Origin: Saprospiraceae bacterium
Lineage (GTDB): Bacteria; Bacteroidota; Bacteroidia; Chitinophagales; Saprospiraceae
Direction of reading: 5' to 3'
NCBI GenBank assembly: GCA_016718205.1
Contig: JADKEB010000031.1
Span: 62,001 to 126,000 of the forward strand
DNA length: 64,000 nt
Shown here: piece by piece, positions 46,055 to 54,942 of the stretch
How positions within the stretch are numbered: the stretch's first letter is position 1
Layout of the letters: every line of letters starts with the position of its first letter
The notes under the pieces: generated by a model
Told to the model about the DNA's origin: nothing
Seen by the model: only the letters and a program-made list of their open reading frames with translations
Databases searched by the model: none
Translations under genes and position numbers: made by a program

Positions 46055-46317
46055 AAAAGCCCTTTCTGAATAGTATTTTTGTATTTTAATCCAATGAGTC
46101 CGGCATCTGCCTTCCCCAGGTTAAATGGAATAAATTTTGAAAGCAAGGGCGTAAAATTTAAGCCTATTTCTTTTGTGTGCGACCAAAAATAAGGGTCATC
46201 TTCATAGAGGTCTTCTTCAGCGTAAACAGAAGCAGTTGTATCTTGTGATTCTACCTGACCAGAGATAGTTACTGACATGCATAAAAAACAAACGAACCAG
46301 TTCAATATCCTTACCAT
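46048..46317 (-). CDS. Outer-membrane barrel-like protein 1, N-terminal part (frameshifted)
   Basis: ATG at 46317 starts MVRILNWFVCFLCMSVTISGQ, a signal peptide. An acidic linker (YAEEDLYEDDPYFWSHTKE) and strands IGLNFTPLLSKFIPFNL and AGLIGLKYK follow. After LKYK the frame drifts into NTIQKGLFW and stops, whereas the frame one base away continues sensibly into the C-terminal part. It resembles in layout the neighbouring barrel gene at 46323-46990 (INFTNVLGNVLSLNP), suggesting tandem paralogues. Confidence 0.65.
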   Translation of the reverse strand: MVRILNWFVCFLCMSVTISGQVESQDTTASVYAEEDLYEDDPYFWSHTKEIGLNFTPLLSKFIPFNLGKADAGLIGLKYKNTIQKGLFW

Positions 46318-46322
46318 ACCAG

Positions 46323-46541
46323 TCAAAATGAAATATTGAAAAATAAAGATTGAGGAAGCTCAAGTCGGAGACTACTTACTTGCTTTTTCGGCTCATCTGA
46401 CAAGATACCATTGATAGATAATGTTTCCGATGTTTTACCATACAAGCCATAAAGTGTACTTTCTGTACTTAGATGTAGCCTGTCAGAAATTTTAAATTCG
46501 AGTCTTAACACAGGGCCGAAGCCAATAGTGTATGTATTCAT
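46323..46541 (-). CDS. Outer-membrane barrel-like protein 2, C-terminal part
   Basis: The frame from MNTYTIGFGPVLRLEFKI to LRLELPQSLFFNISF is the C-terminal half of the protein encoded at 46547-46990. The ATG at 46541 is internal. The last residue is Phe after alternating hydrophobic positions, as in outer-membrane barrels. In the paralogue at 45722-46317 the FLSTEGALQIG segment corresponds to LHLSTESTLYGLYG here. Confidence 0.65.
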   Translation of the reverse strand: MNTYTIGFGPVLRLEFKISDRLHLSTESTLYGLYGKTSETLSINGILSDEPKKQVSSLRLELPQSLFFNISF

Positions 46542-46546
46542 ATCGC

Positions 46547-46990
46547 TTACAAAATTTCTGGATTGACCCTGACTAAAAAAAAAGTACTTACATTTGAATG
46601 CTCTTTATTAAAACCCAAAAGAATATCTGCACCATAAGTCATCATCATTTTTGAGTAAAGCGGAAGATGTTTTTCAAGACCAGCCCTAAAATTCACTTCC
46701 GTTGTTTTAAGTGTTTTGTTTAGAAAATCATTGCTATTAAATTCAGTGGTATTGGTAGATTTTATAGCACCATTGATGGCTGACCTGAACGATGATGTCG
46801 CATAATGCCTTCGATATGATAGCCCGTATGGTGAACTTGCATTATTTGGGTTCAGACTCAGTACATTACCCAGTACATTGGTAAAGTTGATGCCCAATTG
46901 GTTTTTAAAATTGTAAAAAGTATTAGATTTTTTTTGGGCCACGACTGCAGTAGCTAAAGTCAGAAAGATAAAAAAATGTAATATCCTCAT
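46547..46990 (-). CDS. Outer-membrane barrel-like protein 2, N-terminal part (frameshifted)
   Basis: ATG at 46990 opens a signal peptide (MRILHFFIFLTLATAVVAQ) and barrel strands (QLGINFTNVLGNVLSLNP, YGLSYRRHYATSS, VNFRAGLEKHLPLYSKMMMTY). The frame is lost in a run of nine A at 46575-46583: with ten, VSTFFFSQGQSRNFVSD reads straight into the C-terminal part. The restored protein has about 220 residues. Function unknown. Confidence 0.68.
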   Translation of the reverse strand: MRILHFFIFLTLATAVVAQKKSNTFYNFKNQLGINFTNVLGNVLSLNPNNASSPYGLSYRRHYATSSFRSAINGAIKSTNTTEFNSNDFLNKTLKTTEVNFRAGLEKHLPLYSKMMMTYGADILLGFNKEHSNVSTFFLVRVNPEIL

Positions 46991-47208
46991 ATATCTAAGA
47001 TGAACTGTTATTTTTATAACGATGGCTTATCTTAAAATGTTGTTAAAGTTGTTGACCCAGTGCTTATAAAATAACAAAATATTTATCTTGTCTTATTATT
47101 CCGGTAATTGGTAGATTTTATAATGATAGGGCGTTTCCAAAATGATATTTTTGCCTCGTGTACAAGGATAATAGTATAAAATCTATTTTGACTTTGCTTG
47201 ATAAGTTA

Positions 47209-47368
47209 GAGTATGTTTAAAATTTATCCTTTAGCAATAAAATGTTTTATTTTGGCTACAAATTCGTTAAATTTTTCGTCGAATTGCCCACATTCGACTG
47301 CAAAATTTGCCTCTTTTCGCTCAAAATAACTCCATTTTATTATCCAAAAACAAAATTTAAACATACTC
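47209..47368. mobile_element. MITE-like element, copy D (same ends, different interior)
   Basis: The ends GAGTATGTTTAAAATTT and AAAATTTAAACATACTC are perfect inverted repeats of 17 bases. The flanks are TTA on both sides (47206-47208 and 47369-47371). The interior is unrelated to copies A-C, so only the ends are shared. It sits in the gap between barrel gene 2 and the M16 peptidase gene. Confidence 0.75.
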
Positions 47369-47433
47369 TTAATCTCAACATAATGATATTTTTTTTCGTT
47401 ATCAAAATATTATCCAACCATTAAATTTATTTT

Positions 47434-49893
47434 ATGAAGAACCTGATTACTTTAGTTTTTTTTCTTTTTATTGCAGAGATGTTGCATGCGCAGTATCAAA
47501 CTGTAAAAAAGACCTCTGCTGATGGCAAATATTCCTACAAGGTTGTCACAGGAGATCCTACCCAAACACGGTTTTACACACTTAAAAATGGTTTGCAGGT
47601 CATTTTGCATGAAAACAGAAATGAACCTAAAATCATGACTCTGATTACTACACGGGCCGGAGGAAAAAATGATCCTTCTACCAATACCGGACTGGCACAT
47701 TATCTCGAGCACCTGATGTTTAAAGGTACAGGTAACTTAGGAACTATGGACTATGCTAAAGAAAAAATATATCTCAATCAGATTGACGATTTGTATGAAG
47801 TATACAGACAGACCACTGATCAGGATAAACGAAAGAGTATTTATAAACAAATAGACTCCATCTCGACGCTGGCTTCAAAAATTGCAATCCCTAATGAATA
47901 TGATAAAGCCATGTCTGCGGTTGGCTCCAACATGACCAATGCTTTCACAAGCTTTGAGATGACAGCTTATATGGAAAATATTCCTTCCAATAACCTTGAA
48001 AAATTCCTTAATATCCAGGATGAAAGATTTACAAATCCGGTTTTCAGGTTATTTCATACTGAATTAGAAACTGTGTACGAAGAAAAAAATATATCTCTTG
48101 ACAATGGCCAAAGCAAAGTTTTTGAAGGTATGTTTTCAGGATTGTTTAGCAAACATCCTTATGGTACCCAAACTATACTTGGCGCAGTGGACCACTTAAA
48201 AAATCCTTCTATCAAGACCATCAGAAATTTTTACAATACTTACTACGTACCCAATAATATGGTAGTCATTTTGGCCGGAGATATCAATGCTGATGAAACA
48301 ATAGGACTTGTTGATAAGTATTTTGGGGACTGGAAGACAGGTAACGTACCGAAATTCACTTTTGAGTCCGAAACTCCAGCGACTGAGCCAAAAGAAATGT
48401 ATGTCCAAACGCCGGATGAAGAGAGTGTGGCCATAGGATTCAGAATGCCCAATAAAAATGATAAAGAAGCCATTTTGGCTGATCTTACCAGTGCCATTTT
48501 GTACAATGGAAAATCAGGACTAATCGACAAAAACCTTGTGAATGCCCAAAAGGTACTGGAAGGCTATGGTTTTAACTATTTGCTTACAGATTATGGTTTG
48601 ATATATTTTGGTGGTAAGGCATTGCAGGGTCAAACTCTCAAAGAAGTAAGGCAGCTTGTTTTGGACCAGATAGAAGCACTTAAAAAAGGTAATTTTGACG
48701 AAAGTCTGATACAAGCCACGGTCAATAATCAGAAAGTTAATAAAGTCCGTGAGCAGGAAAACCCTATGTGGATGGCATTTACACTCAATGATTTATTTTC
48801 CACAGGCACACCTTGGGAAAATTATCTCAGAGATGTGGACAATATGGGGAAGGTAACAAAACAAGATATAGTAAACTTTGCCAATAAATGGTTTGGTAAT
48901 AATCATATGACTGTGTACAAACTAACAGGTAAAGATACTACTGTGCAAAAAGTGATCAAACCGGAGATTACAGCCCTTGAAATCAACAGGTCCGCACAAT
49001 CTGAATTTTTGAGAAACATTACTGCCACTCCAAATCCACCTTTAAAACCTGTATTTCTGGATTATCAGAAAGATATCCAATTCGGTGCTTTAGGCAAAGA
49101 TGTTCCGATTTGGCAAGTACCCAATAAAAACAATAAGCTTTTTGATTTCTACTATGTGTTTGATATGGGGAGCTTTAATATAAAAAAACTTCCCCTTGCC
49201 GTCGAATATCTGAAACTGATAGGCAGCCAGAAAAAATCTAATGAACAGATCAACAAAGAATTGTACAATCTTGCAGTAGATTTTAATATTTTTACTTCAA
49301 ATGAACAGGTATATGTGAGTATGTCAGGTCTTGAAGAAAATAGAGAAAAAGCGCTTGCTATCATTGAAGATCTCATGCGCAATCCAAAGCCTGATCAGGA
49401 TGCTTTGAACAAAATGATAGAGGCCAAGATCAAACAAAGGAATGACAATACGCTCAACAAAAACTCCATCTTCTGGAGTGCTCTGAATAATTACGTGGAT
49501 TATGGTGCAAAGAACCCATACAATGATGTATTGAGCAATCAGGAAATGAGAAGTATCAAGGCTACTGAAATGACTGACCTGATCAAGTCACTGTTTGGGT
49601 ACAAACATAAAGTCTATTACTATGGCCCAACAGCTGTACCTGCATTGACAGCTCAACTCAAAAAAGCACACAAAGTAGCACCGAAACTCAAAGATTATCC
49701 TCCTGCAAGAAAGTATGAACCTGCCAAAACAACGGATGAGAACAATATTTACTTTGTAAACTATGACATGATACAGACGGATATCAGTCTTCAAAGATGG
49801 GATGAAGCGTACGATGTCAAAAAACACCTATTGTTGCAGCTTTTAACGAATATTATGGTGGCAGTATGTCTTCAGTGGTGTTTCAGGAAATAA
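47434..49893 (+). CDS. M16 zinc peptidase (two-domain), main part
   Basis: This part has a signal peptide (to about residue 19, MLHAQ) and the M16 pitrilysin/insulinase domain with the inverted zinc motif HYLEHLMFKG and the downstream Glu in ELETVYEEKN. The inactive second M16 domain begins near residue 500 (IWQVPNKNNKLFDFYYVF). Coding sense is lost at about 49823, in a six-A run: with one more A the next frame gives KTPIVAAFNEYYGGSMSSVV. The last 23 residues of this frame are therefore spurious. It is a periplasmic or outer-membrane protease of unknown substrate. Confidence 0.88.
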   Translation: MKNLITLVFFLFIAEMLHAQYQTVKKTSADGKYSYKVVTGDPTQTRFYTLKNGLQVILHENRNEPKIMTLITTRAGGKNDPSTNTGLAHYLEHLMFKGTGNLGTMDYAKEKIYLNQIDDLYEVYRQTTDQDKRKSIYKQIDSISTLASKIAIPNEYDKAMSAVGSNMTNAFTSFEMTAYMENIPSNNLEKFLNIQDERFTNPVFRLFHTELETVYEEKNISLDNGQSKVFEGMFSGLFSKHPYGTQTILGAVDHLKNPSIKTIRNFYNTYYVPNNMVVILAGDINADETIGLVDKYFGDWKTGNVPKFTFESETPATEPKEMYVQTPDEESVAIGFRMPNKNDKEAILADLTSAILYNGKSGLIDKNLVNAQKVLEGYGFNYLLTDYGLIYFGGKALQGQTLKEVRQLVLDQIEALKKGNFDESLIQATVNNQKVNKVREQENPMWMAFTLNDLFSTGTPWENYLRDVDNMGKVTKQDIVNFANKWFGNNHMTVYKLTGKDTTVQKVIKPEITALEINRSAQSEFLRNITATPNPPLKPVFLDYQKDIQFGALGKDVPIWQVPNKNNKLFDFYYVFDMGSFNIKKLPLAVEYLKLIGSQKKSNEQINKELYNLAVDFNIFTSNEQVYVSMSGLEENREKALAIIEDLMRNPKPDQDALNKMIEAKIKQRNDNTLNKNSIFWSALNNYVDYGAKNPYNDVLSNQEMRSIKATEMTDLIKSLFGYKHKVYYYGPTAVPALTAQLKKAHKVAPKLKDYPPARKYEPAKTTDENNIYFVNYDMIQTDISLQRWDEAYDVKKHLLLQLLTNIMVAVCLQWCFRK

Positions 49894-49903
49894 GGGAAGC
49901 AAA

Positions 49904-50392
49904 GCACTCTCTTATTCCACATATGGTTTTTATTCTCCACCTGTTAAAAAAGAAGATAAGTATAAAGCGGGCTTTTACGTAGGAACCCAGGCAGATAAAT
50001 TGTCCCAGGCTTTCGATGCTATGAATGACCTGATACAAACTATGCCCGAATCGGAAAAAAATTGGGATATAGGACGTACTTCCATCAAACAAAATATCGA
50101 AGCCAACAGGATTACAAAAACAAACATTTTGTTTAACTATCAAACGGCTTTAAAAAGAGGCCTTAATTATGACACCAGAAAAGATGTTTATCAGTCAATT
50201 GACAATATTACATTGGCAGATATTAAAAATTTCCACGGTGATCACATGAAAGATAAGAAATGGAATATCAGAGTGATAGGTGACAAAACCAAACTTAATA
50301 TGAGCGACCTTGCTAAATATGGCAAAGTGGTCGAACTCAATCTTAAAGATATCTTTGGTTATGAAGTGGAGTCTAAAGTGTTGAAACCTTAG
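49904..50392 (+). CDS. M16 zinc peptidase, C-terminal part (after two frameshifts)
   Basis: From 49904 the frame gives ALSYSTYGFYSPPVKKEDKY and continues to VLKP at the end of the second M16 domain. Between 49824 and 49903 an intermediate frame carries FNEYYGGSMSSVVFQEIREAK. Each break is explained by one missing base (an A at about 49824, a G at about 49903). The reconstructed gene spans 47434-50392, about 985 residues, the usual size. Its TAG stop uses the first G of the MITE-like element that begins at 50392. Confidence 0.82.
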   Translation, partial: ALSYSTYGFYSPPVKKEDKYKAGFYVGTQADKLSQAFDAMNDLIQTMPESEKNWDIGRTSIKQNIEANRITKTNILFNYQTALKRGLNYDTRKDVYQSIDNITLADIKNFHGDHMKDKKWNIRVIGDKTKLNMSDLAKYGKVVELNLKDIFGYEVESKVLKP

Positions 50393-50546
50393 AGTATGTT
50401 TATACTCAAAATAAATTGGTTTGCGAAAATTTAATTTATCAATTTATTCATTTTGAGTATAATGGCGACAGAATTATTTGCAAAATAAATTCTCGTCGGT
50501 ATAAATTCTCATGTTTGTGAGAAAGTTAGGGATTTTAAACATATTC
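50392..50546. mobile_element. MITE-like element, copy E, abutting the M16 stop codon
   Basis: The left end is GAGTATGTTTA and the right end is decayed (TTTAAACATATTC). The flanks are TTA (50389-50391) and TCA (50547-50549), a TNA pattern with one change. Inside lies a second-family repeat with perfect twelve-base arms TATACTCAAAAT / ATTTTGAGTATA. It contains the intact site GAGTATAATGG. Confidence 0.65.
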
Positions 50547-50575
50547 TCATATCACATCATGACATGATTTTCAAT

Positions 50576-50612
50576 AAAAAAAGGGGCAATGTAGATATTG
50601 CCCTTTTTTTTT
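50576..50612. terminator. Bidirectional terminator between M16 peptidase and DEAD helicase
   Basis: GGGCAAT (50584-50590) pairs with ATTGCCC (50597-50603), extended by an A run on the left and an eight-T run on the right. It can end transcripts of both convergent genes. Confidence 0.85.
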
Positions 50613-50648
50613 ATTCATCTGGTGATCCTTGGAAGGAACACTTCAAGG

Positions 50649-51917
50649 TCATTTAGAAGAAATCGGATATTTTTTCTTTTTGTTTTGCCAAAATGATTTT
50701 TTCTTTGTGGCAGATTTGGGATGGCCTAATTCAACGGTTTCAACAGATTTTAAAGGTAATTCCGACTTTGGACTTATTACTTCAATTCCTGATCCCGTAT
50801 ATGTTTTAGATGGAATTTGAATACTGATTAGTCTCTGAATGTCCCGGATGTACGCTCTTTCTTCCTGATCACAAAATGAAATAGCACATCCCGATGCGCC
50901 GGCACGCCCGGTTCGCCCTATTCTGTGTACGTATGTTTCCGGTATGTTGGGAATTTCAAAGTTGATTACTAAGGATAATTCATCAATGTCAATACCACGT
51001 GCAGCAATATCTGTAGCCACCAGTACTTTATTGATATTTTCCTTAAAATCATTCAGTGCTTTTTGTCTTGCATTTTGCGATTTGTTGCCGTGGATGGCAG
51101 CTGACTTGATATGATGTCTGCTTAAAACTTTAACTACCTTATCTGCACCGTGTTTTGTACGAGTAAAAATTAAAGCATTTTGACCTTCTCTATCCTGCAG
51201 CGTTTGTAAGAGTAAGTTGTATTTTTCGTCTTTTGCTACGTAGATCAATTCCTGCTGTATAGTTTCGGCTGTTGAAGACACAGGTGTCACTTCTACCTTG
51301 ACAGGATTTGTCAGAATAGTATGGGCCAATTCATTGATATTGGGCGGTATGGTGGCAGAAAAAAACAGCGATTGTCTTTTATGTGGGAGTAGTTTGATGA
51401 TCCTTTTAATATCGTGAACAAATCCCATATCAAGCATACGATCAGCTTCATCCAGTACAAAAATTTCTATAGTGGATAAGCTGATGATCCCTTGCTGAAT
51501 CAAATCAAGCAATCTGCCGGGTGTAGCAACCAAGATATCTGTACCTTTTTTTATTGCCTGTACTTGCGAAAGTTGCGAAACACCGCCAAAAATAGTAGTC
51601 ACTCTATGCTTGGAATTTTTACCATAAGCCTCAAAACTATCAGCTATCTGTATGGCAAGTTCACGCGTAGGTGTAAGGACTAATGTTTTTATCACAGACC
51701 TTGAAGGCCTGTTTTCAGACATTATTTCAAGGCGTCTCAGTATAGGCACAGCAAAAGCTGCAGTCTTACCTGTTCCTGTTTGTGCACAGGCCAGAAGATC
51801 TTGTCCTTTTATAACTATGGGTATTGCTTTTATTTGAATTGGAGTAGGAACGGTGTAGCCTTCAGATTTCAGAGCATTTAAGATCGGCTCTGATAGATCA
51901 AAATCATTGAATGTCAT
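50649..51917 (-). CDS. DEAD-box ATP-dependent RNA helicase (RhlE-like)
   Basis: The 422-residue protein has all helicase motifs in order: Q motif (YTVPTPIQIKAIP), I AQTGTGKTAAF, Ia PTRELAIQ, Ib ATPGRLLDL, II DEADRMLDMG, III SAT, IV ALIFTRTKHGADKVV, V ATDIAARGIDI and VI HRIGRTGRAG. The short basic tail (ATKKKSFWQNKKKKYP) aids RNA binding. Such helicases help ribosome assembly and RNA turnover, often in cold. It ends convergently with the M16 gene. Confidence 0.94.
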   Translation of the reverse strand: MTFNDFDLSEPILNALKSEGYTVPTPIQIKAIPIVIKGQDLLACAQTGTGKTAAFAVPILRRLEIMSENRPSRSVIKTLVLTPTRELAIQIADSFEAYGKNSKHRVTTIFGGVSQLSQVQAIKKGTDILVATPGRLLDLIQQGIISLSTIEIFVLDEADRMLDMGFVHDIKRIIKLLPHKRQSLFFSATIPPNINELAHTILTNPVKVEVTPVSSTAETIQQELIYVAKDEKYNLLLQTLQDREGQNALIFTRTKHGADKVVKVLSRHHIKSAAIHGNKSQNARQKALNDFKENINKVLVATDIAARGIDIDELSLVINFEIPNIPETYVHRIGRTGRAGASGCAISFCDQEERAYIRDIQRLISIQIPSKTYTGSGIEVISPKSELPLKSVETVELGHPKSATKKKSFWQNKKKKYPISSK

Positions 51918-52206
51918 TATATTTATTTTGATTATGATACTTATTTCCCTTTTAAAATAAGACTGTCATAATATGATTAAACGCAAAGGTAGTTATATTA
52001 ATTTAATACTTCATACTTACTTTTGTTTGTTGTGATTTTGTTGTGACTATTTTGGTCGGGTTTTTTTACTCAAAACATTTGATCTTCATAGGAACTCATT
52101 TTAGATATTTAGGTAATAATTATTTTGCAGAAAACAAAATGAATCCAGTTTAATTCTACCACCTGATTTTTATGAATTGAAATGTTATTTTTTAAAATGA
52201 GTTTCA

Positions 52207-52238
52207 TTGCATTTGGTAAAGAACTTTAGTTATTTTTG
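52207..52238 (+). promoter_or_regulatory. Promoter of the arginine deiminase gene
   Basis: TTG (52207-52209), a 21-bp spacer and TATTTTTG (52231-52238) fit the Bacteroidota TTG/TAnnTTTG promoter. The box lies 23 bp before the ATG at 52262 and overlaps a GTG at 52238, which rules that GTG out as start. Confidence 0.6.
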
Positions 52239-52261
52239 TGACATCATTCAAACCATTATTT

Positions 52262-53518
52262 ATGATCAGTGTAAATTCTGAAATAGGATCGTTGCAAAAA
52301 GTAATTATTCACAGGCCTGATGAGGGCATTGCCAGGATTTCGCCCAAAAAAGCTGAGGAATTGTTATTTGACGACATTGTTCATCTTCCTCAGATGAAAA
52401 TAGAGCATGATATTTTCAGGAAAGTCTTACAATTGCTCATAGGTAAAGAGAATGTACTGGATACGGAAACCCTCATCATCGAAGGATTTGAACATAGCCC
52501 GGAGATTAAAGATGAGTTGATTGATAAAATTGTCGATTATGAGGAATTGCCTCAAAGTACCAAAGCATTTTTTATGTCTTTGTCTCCCGAAAGTCTTACA
52601 AAGCTGTTGATTTCAGGATATTATCAGGAAGATGACCATATATATTTTGACCCTATTCCGAATTTTATATTTACGAGGGACATAGCTATAGTGGTGAAGG
52701 ATCATGTGATCATCTCAAAAGCCGCAAAATCAGCAAGATTCAGGGAAAATCTACTCACAAGATTTATTTTTTATGCAAATCCTTTGTTTAAAGAGCTAAA
52801 TGTTCAGGGTAAAATTATCAACCTGAACCACCTGGATAAATTTCCTCCTTCAAAAAAAGGGGAAGTTGTATCTCTGGAAGGCGGCGATGTCATGATGCTG
52901 AATGAGGACTTTATATTGATAGGGTGCTCTGAAAGAACAACAGATTATGCCATAAGAAGCTTGAAAAATGTATTGTTCTCAAAAAATTTAGTTAGCAATG
53001 TGGCCCAAATCAACATTCCCGCAGACAGGTCCTGTATGCATATTGATACTTTATTCACTATGATTGACACGAATGATGTAGTATGTTTCAAGCCTACGGT
53101 ATATGACGGTGTTAGTTCCAATGTAAAAGTTTTTAGAAAAAATGGTGCGGAAGTTGTGTATGATTCTGTGAAGACCTTTTTCTCACATGAAATCAACCCA
53201 AATATCAATTTTATCTTTAGCGGTGAAGGTATATCTCCTTATCAGGAGCGGGAACAATGGACAGACGGGTGCAATATGGTGGCGATCCGTCCCGGAGTGG
53301 CGATGACATATGACAGAAATCCCAAAACAGAGCAAGCATTAAAAAAAGCCGGATACAACATCATTCATGCCAATGAATTTATAGAAAGAATTGAAAAAGG
53401 AAAATTGGATCCGACAAATATTTCAAAAACAATCATCACACTGCCATCCAATGAATTGTCCAGGGCCAGAGGTGGTTCACATTGTATGACATGTCCTATT
53501 GTAAGGACTTCACTATAA
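52262..53518 (+). CDS. Arginine deiminase-type hydrolase
   Basis: The 418-residue protein starts MISVNSEIGSLQKVIIHRPD at the ATG at 52262. It has the guanidine-binding PNFIFTRDIA (Asp), EGGDVMML, the catalytic His in CMHIDTLFTMID, GCNMVAI, and the nucleophile C408 in ARGGSHCMTCPI. It fits arginine deiminase (arginine to citrulline and ammonia). No arcB or arcC (carbamoyltransferase, carbamate kinase) is near, so it is not part of a classic fermentative ADI operon. A related amidinohydrolase substrate is possible. Confidence 0.88.
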   Translation: MISVNSEIGSLQKVIIHRPDEGIARISPKKAEELLFDDIVHLPQMKIEHDIFRKVLQLLIGKENVLDTETLIIEGFEHSPEIKDELIDKIVDYEELPQSTKAFFMSLSPESLTKLLISGYYQEDDHIYFDPIPNFIFTRDIAIVVKDHVIISKAAKSARFRENLLTRFIFYANPLFKELNVQGKIINLNHLDKFPPSKKGEVVSLEGGDVMMLNEDFILIGCSERTTDYAIRSLKNVLFSKNLVSNVAQINIPADRSCMHIDTLFTMIDTNDVVCFKPTVYDGVSSNVKVFRKNGAEVVYDSVKTFFSHEINPNINFIFSGEGISPYQEREQWTDGCNMVAIRPGVAMTYDRNPKTEQALKKAGYNIIHANEFIERIEKGKLDPTNISKTIITLPSNELSRARGGSHCMTCPIVRTSL

Positions 53519-53523
53519 TAGAT

Positions 53524-53931
53524 ATGCTGGCATTTGATTATAAGAAGCGGGTAAGATATGGTGAGACGGATATGATGGGGTATTTGTATAATGGTAATTA
53601 TGCACAATTGTACGAAATCGGCAGGGTAGAGACGATGAGGAGCATTGGACTTTCGTACAAAATACTGGAACAAGACTTTCGCATCATGATGCCAGTAGTA
53701 CATGTAGAAGCAAGATTCATCTTACCGGCCAAATATGACGAGGAACTCACCATAAAGACGATTCTAAAGCAACTGCCATCGCGTATGATTACCTTTGAAA
53801 ATGAAATCTACAATGAAGATATGACTTTGATACATACCGCTGTTGTCAAGTTGTTTTTTATTGACATGTCAAACGGTAAAAAAGTTAGTTGTCCTCAATA
53901 TATGCTTGAAAAGTTAAGACCTTTGTTTTGA
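53524..53931 (+). CDS. Acyl-CoA thioesterase (4HBT hotdog fold)
   Basis: The 135-residue protein begins at ATG 53524 (MLAFDYKKRVRYGETDMMGYLYNGNYAQLYEIGR), 5 bp after the deiminase stop; an earlier ATG at 53482 lies inside that gene. The catalytic Asp of 4-hydroxybenzoyl-CoA thioesterases lies in GETDMMGYLYNGNY, and the hotdog strands follow (LTIKTILKQLPSRMITFENEI). It overlaps the next gene by 4 bp and is likely part of a three-gene unit. Confidence 0.87.
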   Translation: MLAFDYKKRVRYGETDMMGYLYNGNYAQLYEIGRVETMRSIGLSYKILEQDFRIMMPVVHVEARFILPAKYDEELTIKTILKQLPSRMITFENEIYNEDMTLIHTAVVKLFFIDMSNGKKVSCPQYMLEKLRPLF

Positions 53932-54890
53932 AAAGGAAAAAATGGAACATCGCTGAGGTAATACATTACAGGGAAAACCTAAAAAGACTTTTATCCTGGT
54001 CTAAAACTTTTATTCCACGGGGATTTTCCGGTGTTTCTCTTTATGAAGTCGTTACATTTGTATTGAAAGAAACTCAAAAGGACAATCTCACTACAAGAGC
54101 CAATTCAGTTTCATTCAGTTTGTTTTTATCCATTTTTCCAGCCATTATATTCATTTTTACATTACTTCCTCTTTTCACTATAGTTCAGGACTACACTACA
54201 ATGTTGAGTGATCAGTTACGAGGTGTTATACCTAAAAATGCCCATGAATATATTTTTTCGATCATCAATGACATTACTTCTATCAAAAGAGACAGCTTAC
54301 TTTCCTTCGGGGCATTGTTAGCCTTGTTTTTTTCGTCAAATGGTATGCTTACCTTGATGTCCGGATTTGACAAGGCACATCATGAAACCTTCAAACCGCG
54401 TAAGTGGTACATCTCAAGGTTGATTGCTATAGGCCTGACCGTAGTGCTCACATTATTATTGATTGTATCTTTGATCATGCTGGTGTTGGAAGGACACGTC
54501 ATCACTTACTTAAGGGATGTGATTCGGTTTTCTGATGTATTGATCTTTTTATTCTCTGTGTTTAATTGGTTTTTTGCCATTTTTTTAGTGTATACGGGCA
54601 TAAGTTTGATCTATACATTAGGTCCTTCCATGCACAGAAGGATACCATTCATCAATGTCGGAGCCCTGATTGCCACCATTTTATCATTGATTACTTCTTT
54701 GGGTTTTAGCTACTTTATCAATAATTTTGGCAGATACAATGAGATTTATGGCTCTATAGGTGCATTGATAGTTATTATGGTATGGATACAATTTAATTCA
54801 TTTATTCTGCTGGTAGGCTTTGAATTAAATGCCAGTATTTCTGTCCACACACTGAAGAAAAGAAAAGAGTTCTCAGCCCAAAAAAGCTAA
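53928..54890 (+). CDS. YihY/BrkB family inner-membrane protein
   Basis: The 320-residue protein has six hydrophobic spans and the family motifs TTRANSVSFSLFLSIFPAIIF, GALLALFFSSNGMLTLM, the LGPSMHRRIPFINVGALIAT segment and IYGSIGALIVIMVWIQFNSFILLVG. The start TTG overlaps the stop of the thioesterase gene (TTGA), giving coupled translation. The family was long mislabelled as RNase BN; its function is not known. Confidence 0.9.
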   Translation: MKRKKWNIAEVIHYRENLKRLLSWSKTFIPRGFSGVSLYEVVTFVLKETQKDNLTTRANSVSFSLFLSIFPAIIFIFTLLPLFTIVQDYTTMLSDQLRGVIPKNAHEYIFSIINDITSIKRDSLLSFGALLALFFSSNGMLTLMSGFDKAHHETFKPRKWYISRLIAIGLTVVLTLLLIVSLIMLVLEGHVITYLRDVIRFSDVLIFLFSVFNWFFAIFLVYTGISLIYTLGPSMHRRIPFINVGALIATILSLITSLGFSYFINNFGRYNEIYGSIGALIVIMVWIQFNSFILLVGFELNASISVHTLKKRKEFSAQKS

Positions 54891-54942
54891 TTTTCTCCGA
54901 TCTTATTCAAAATGGTGACATGGGATAGTCACTCATCAAATT

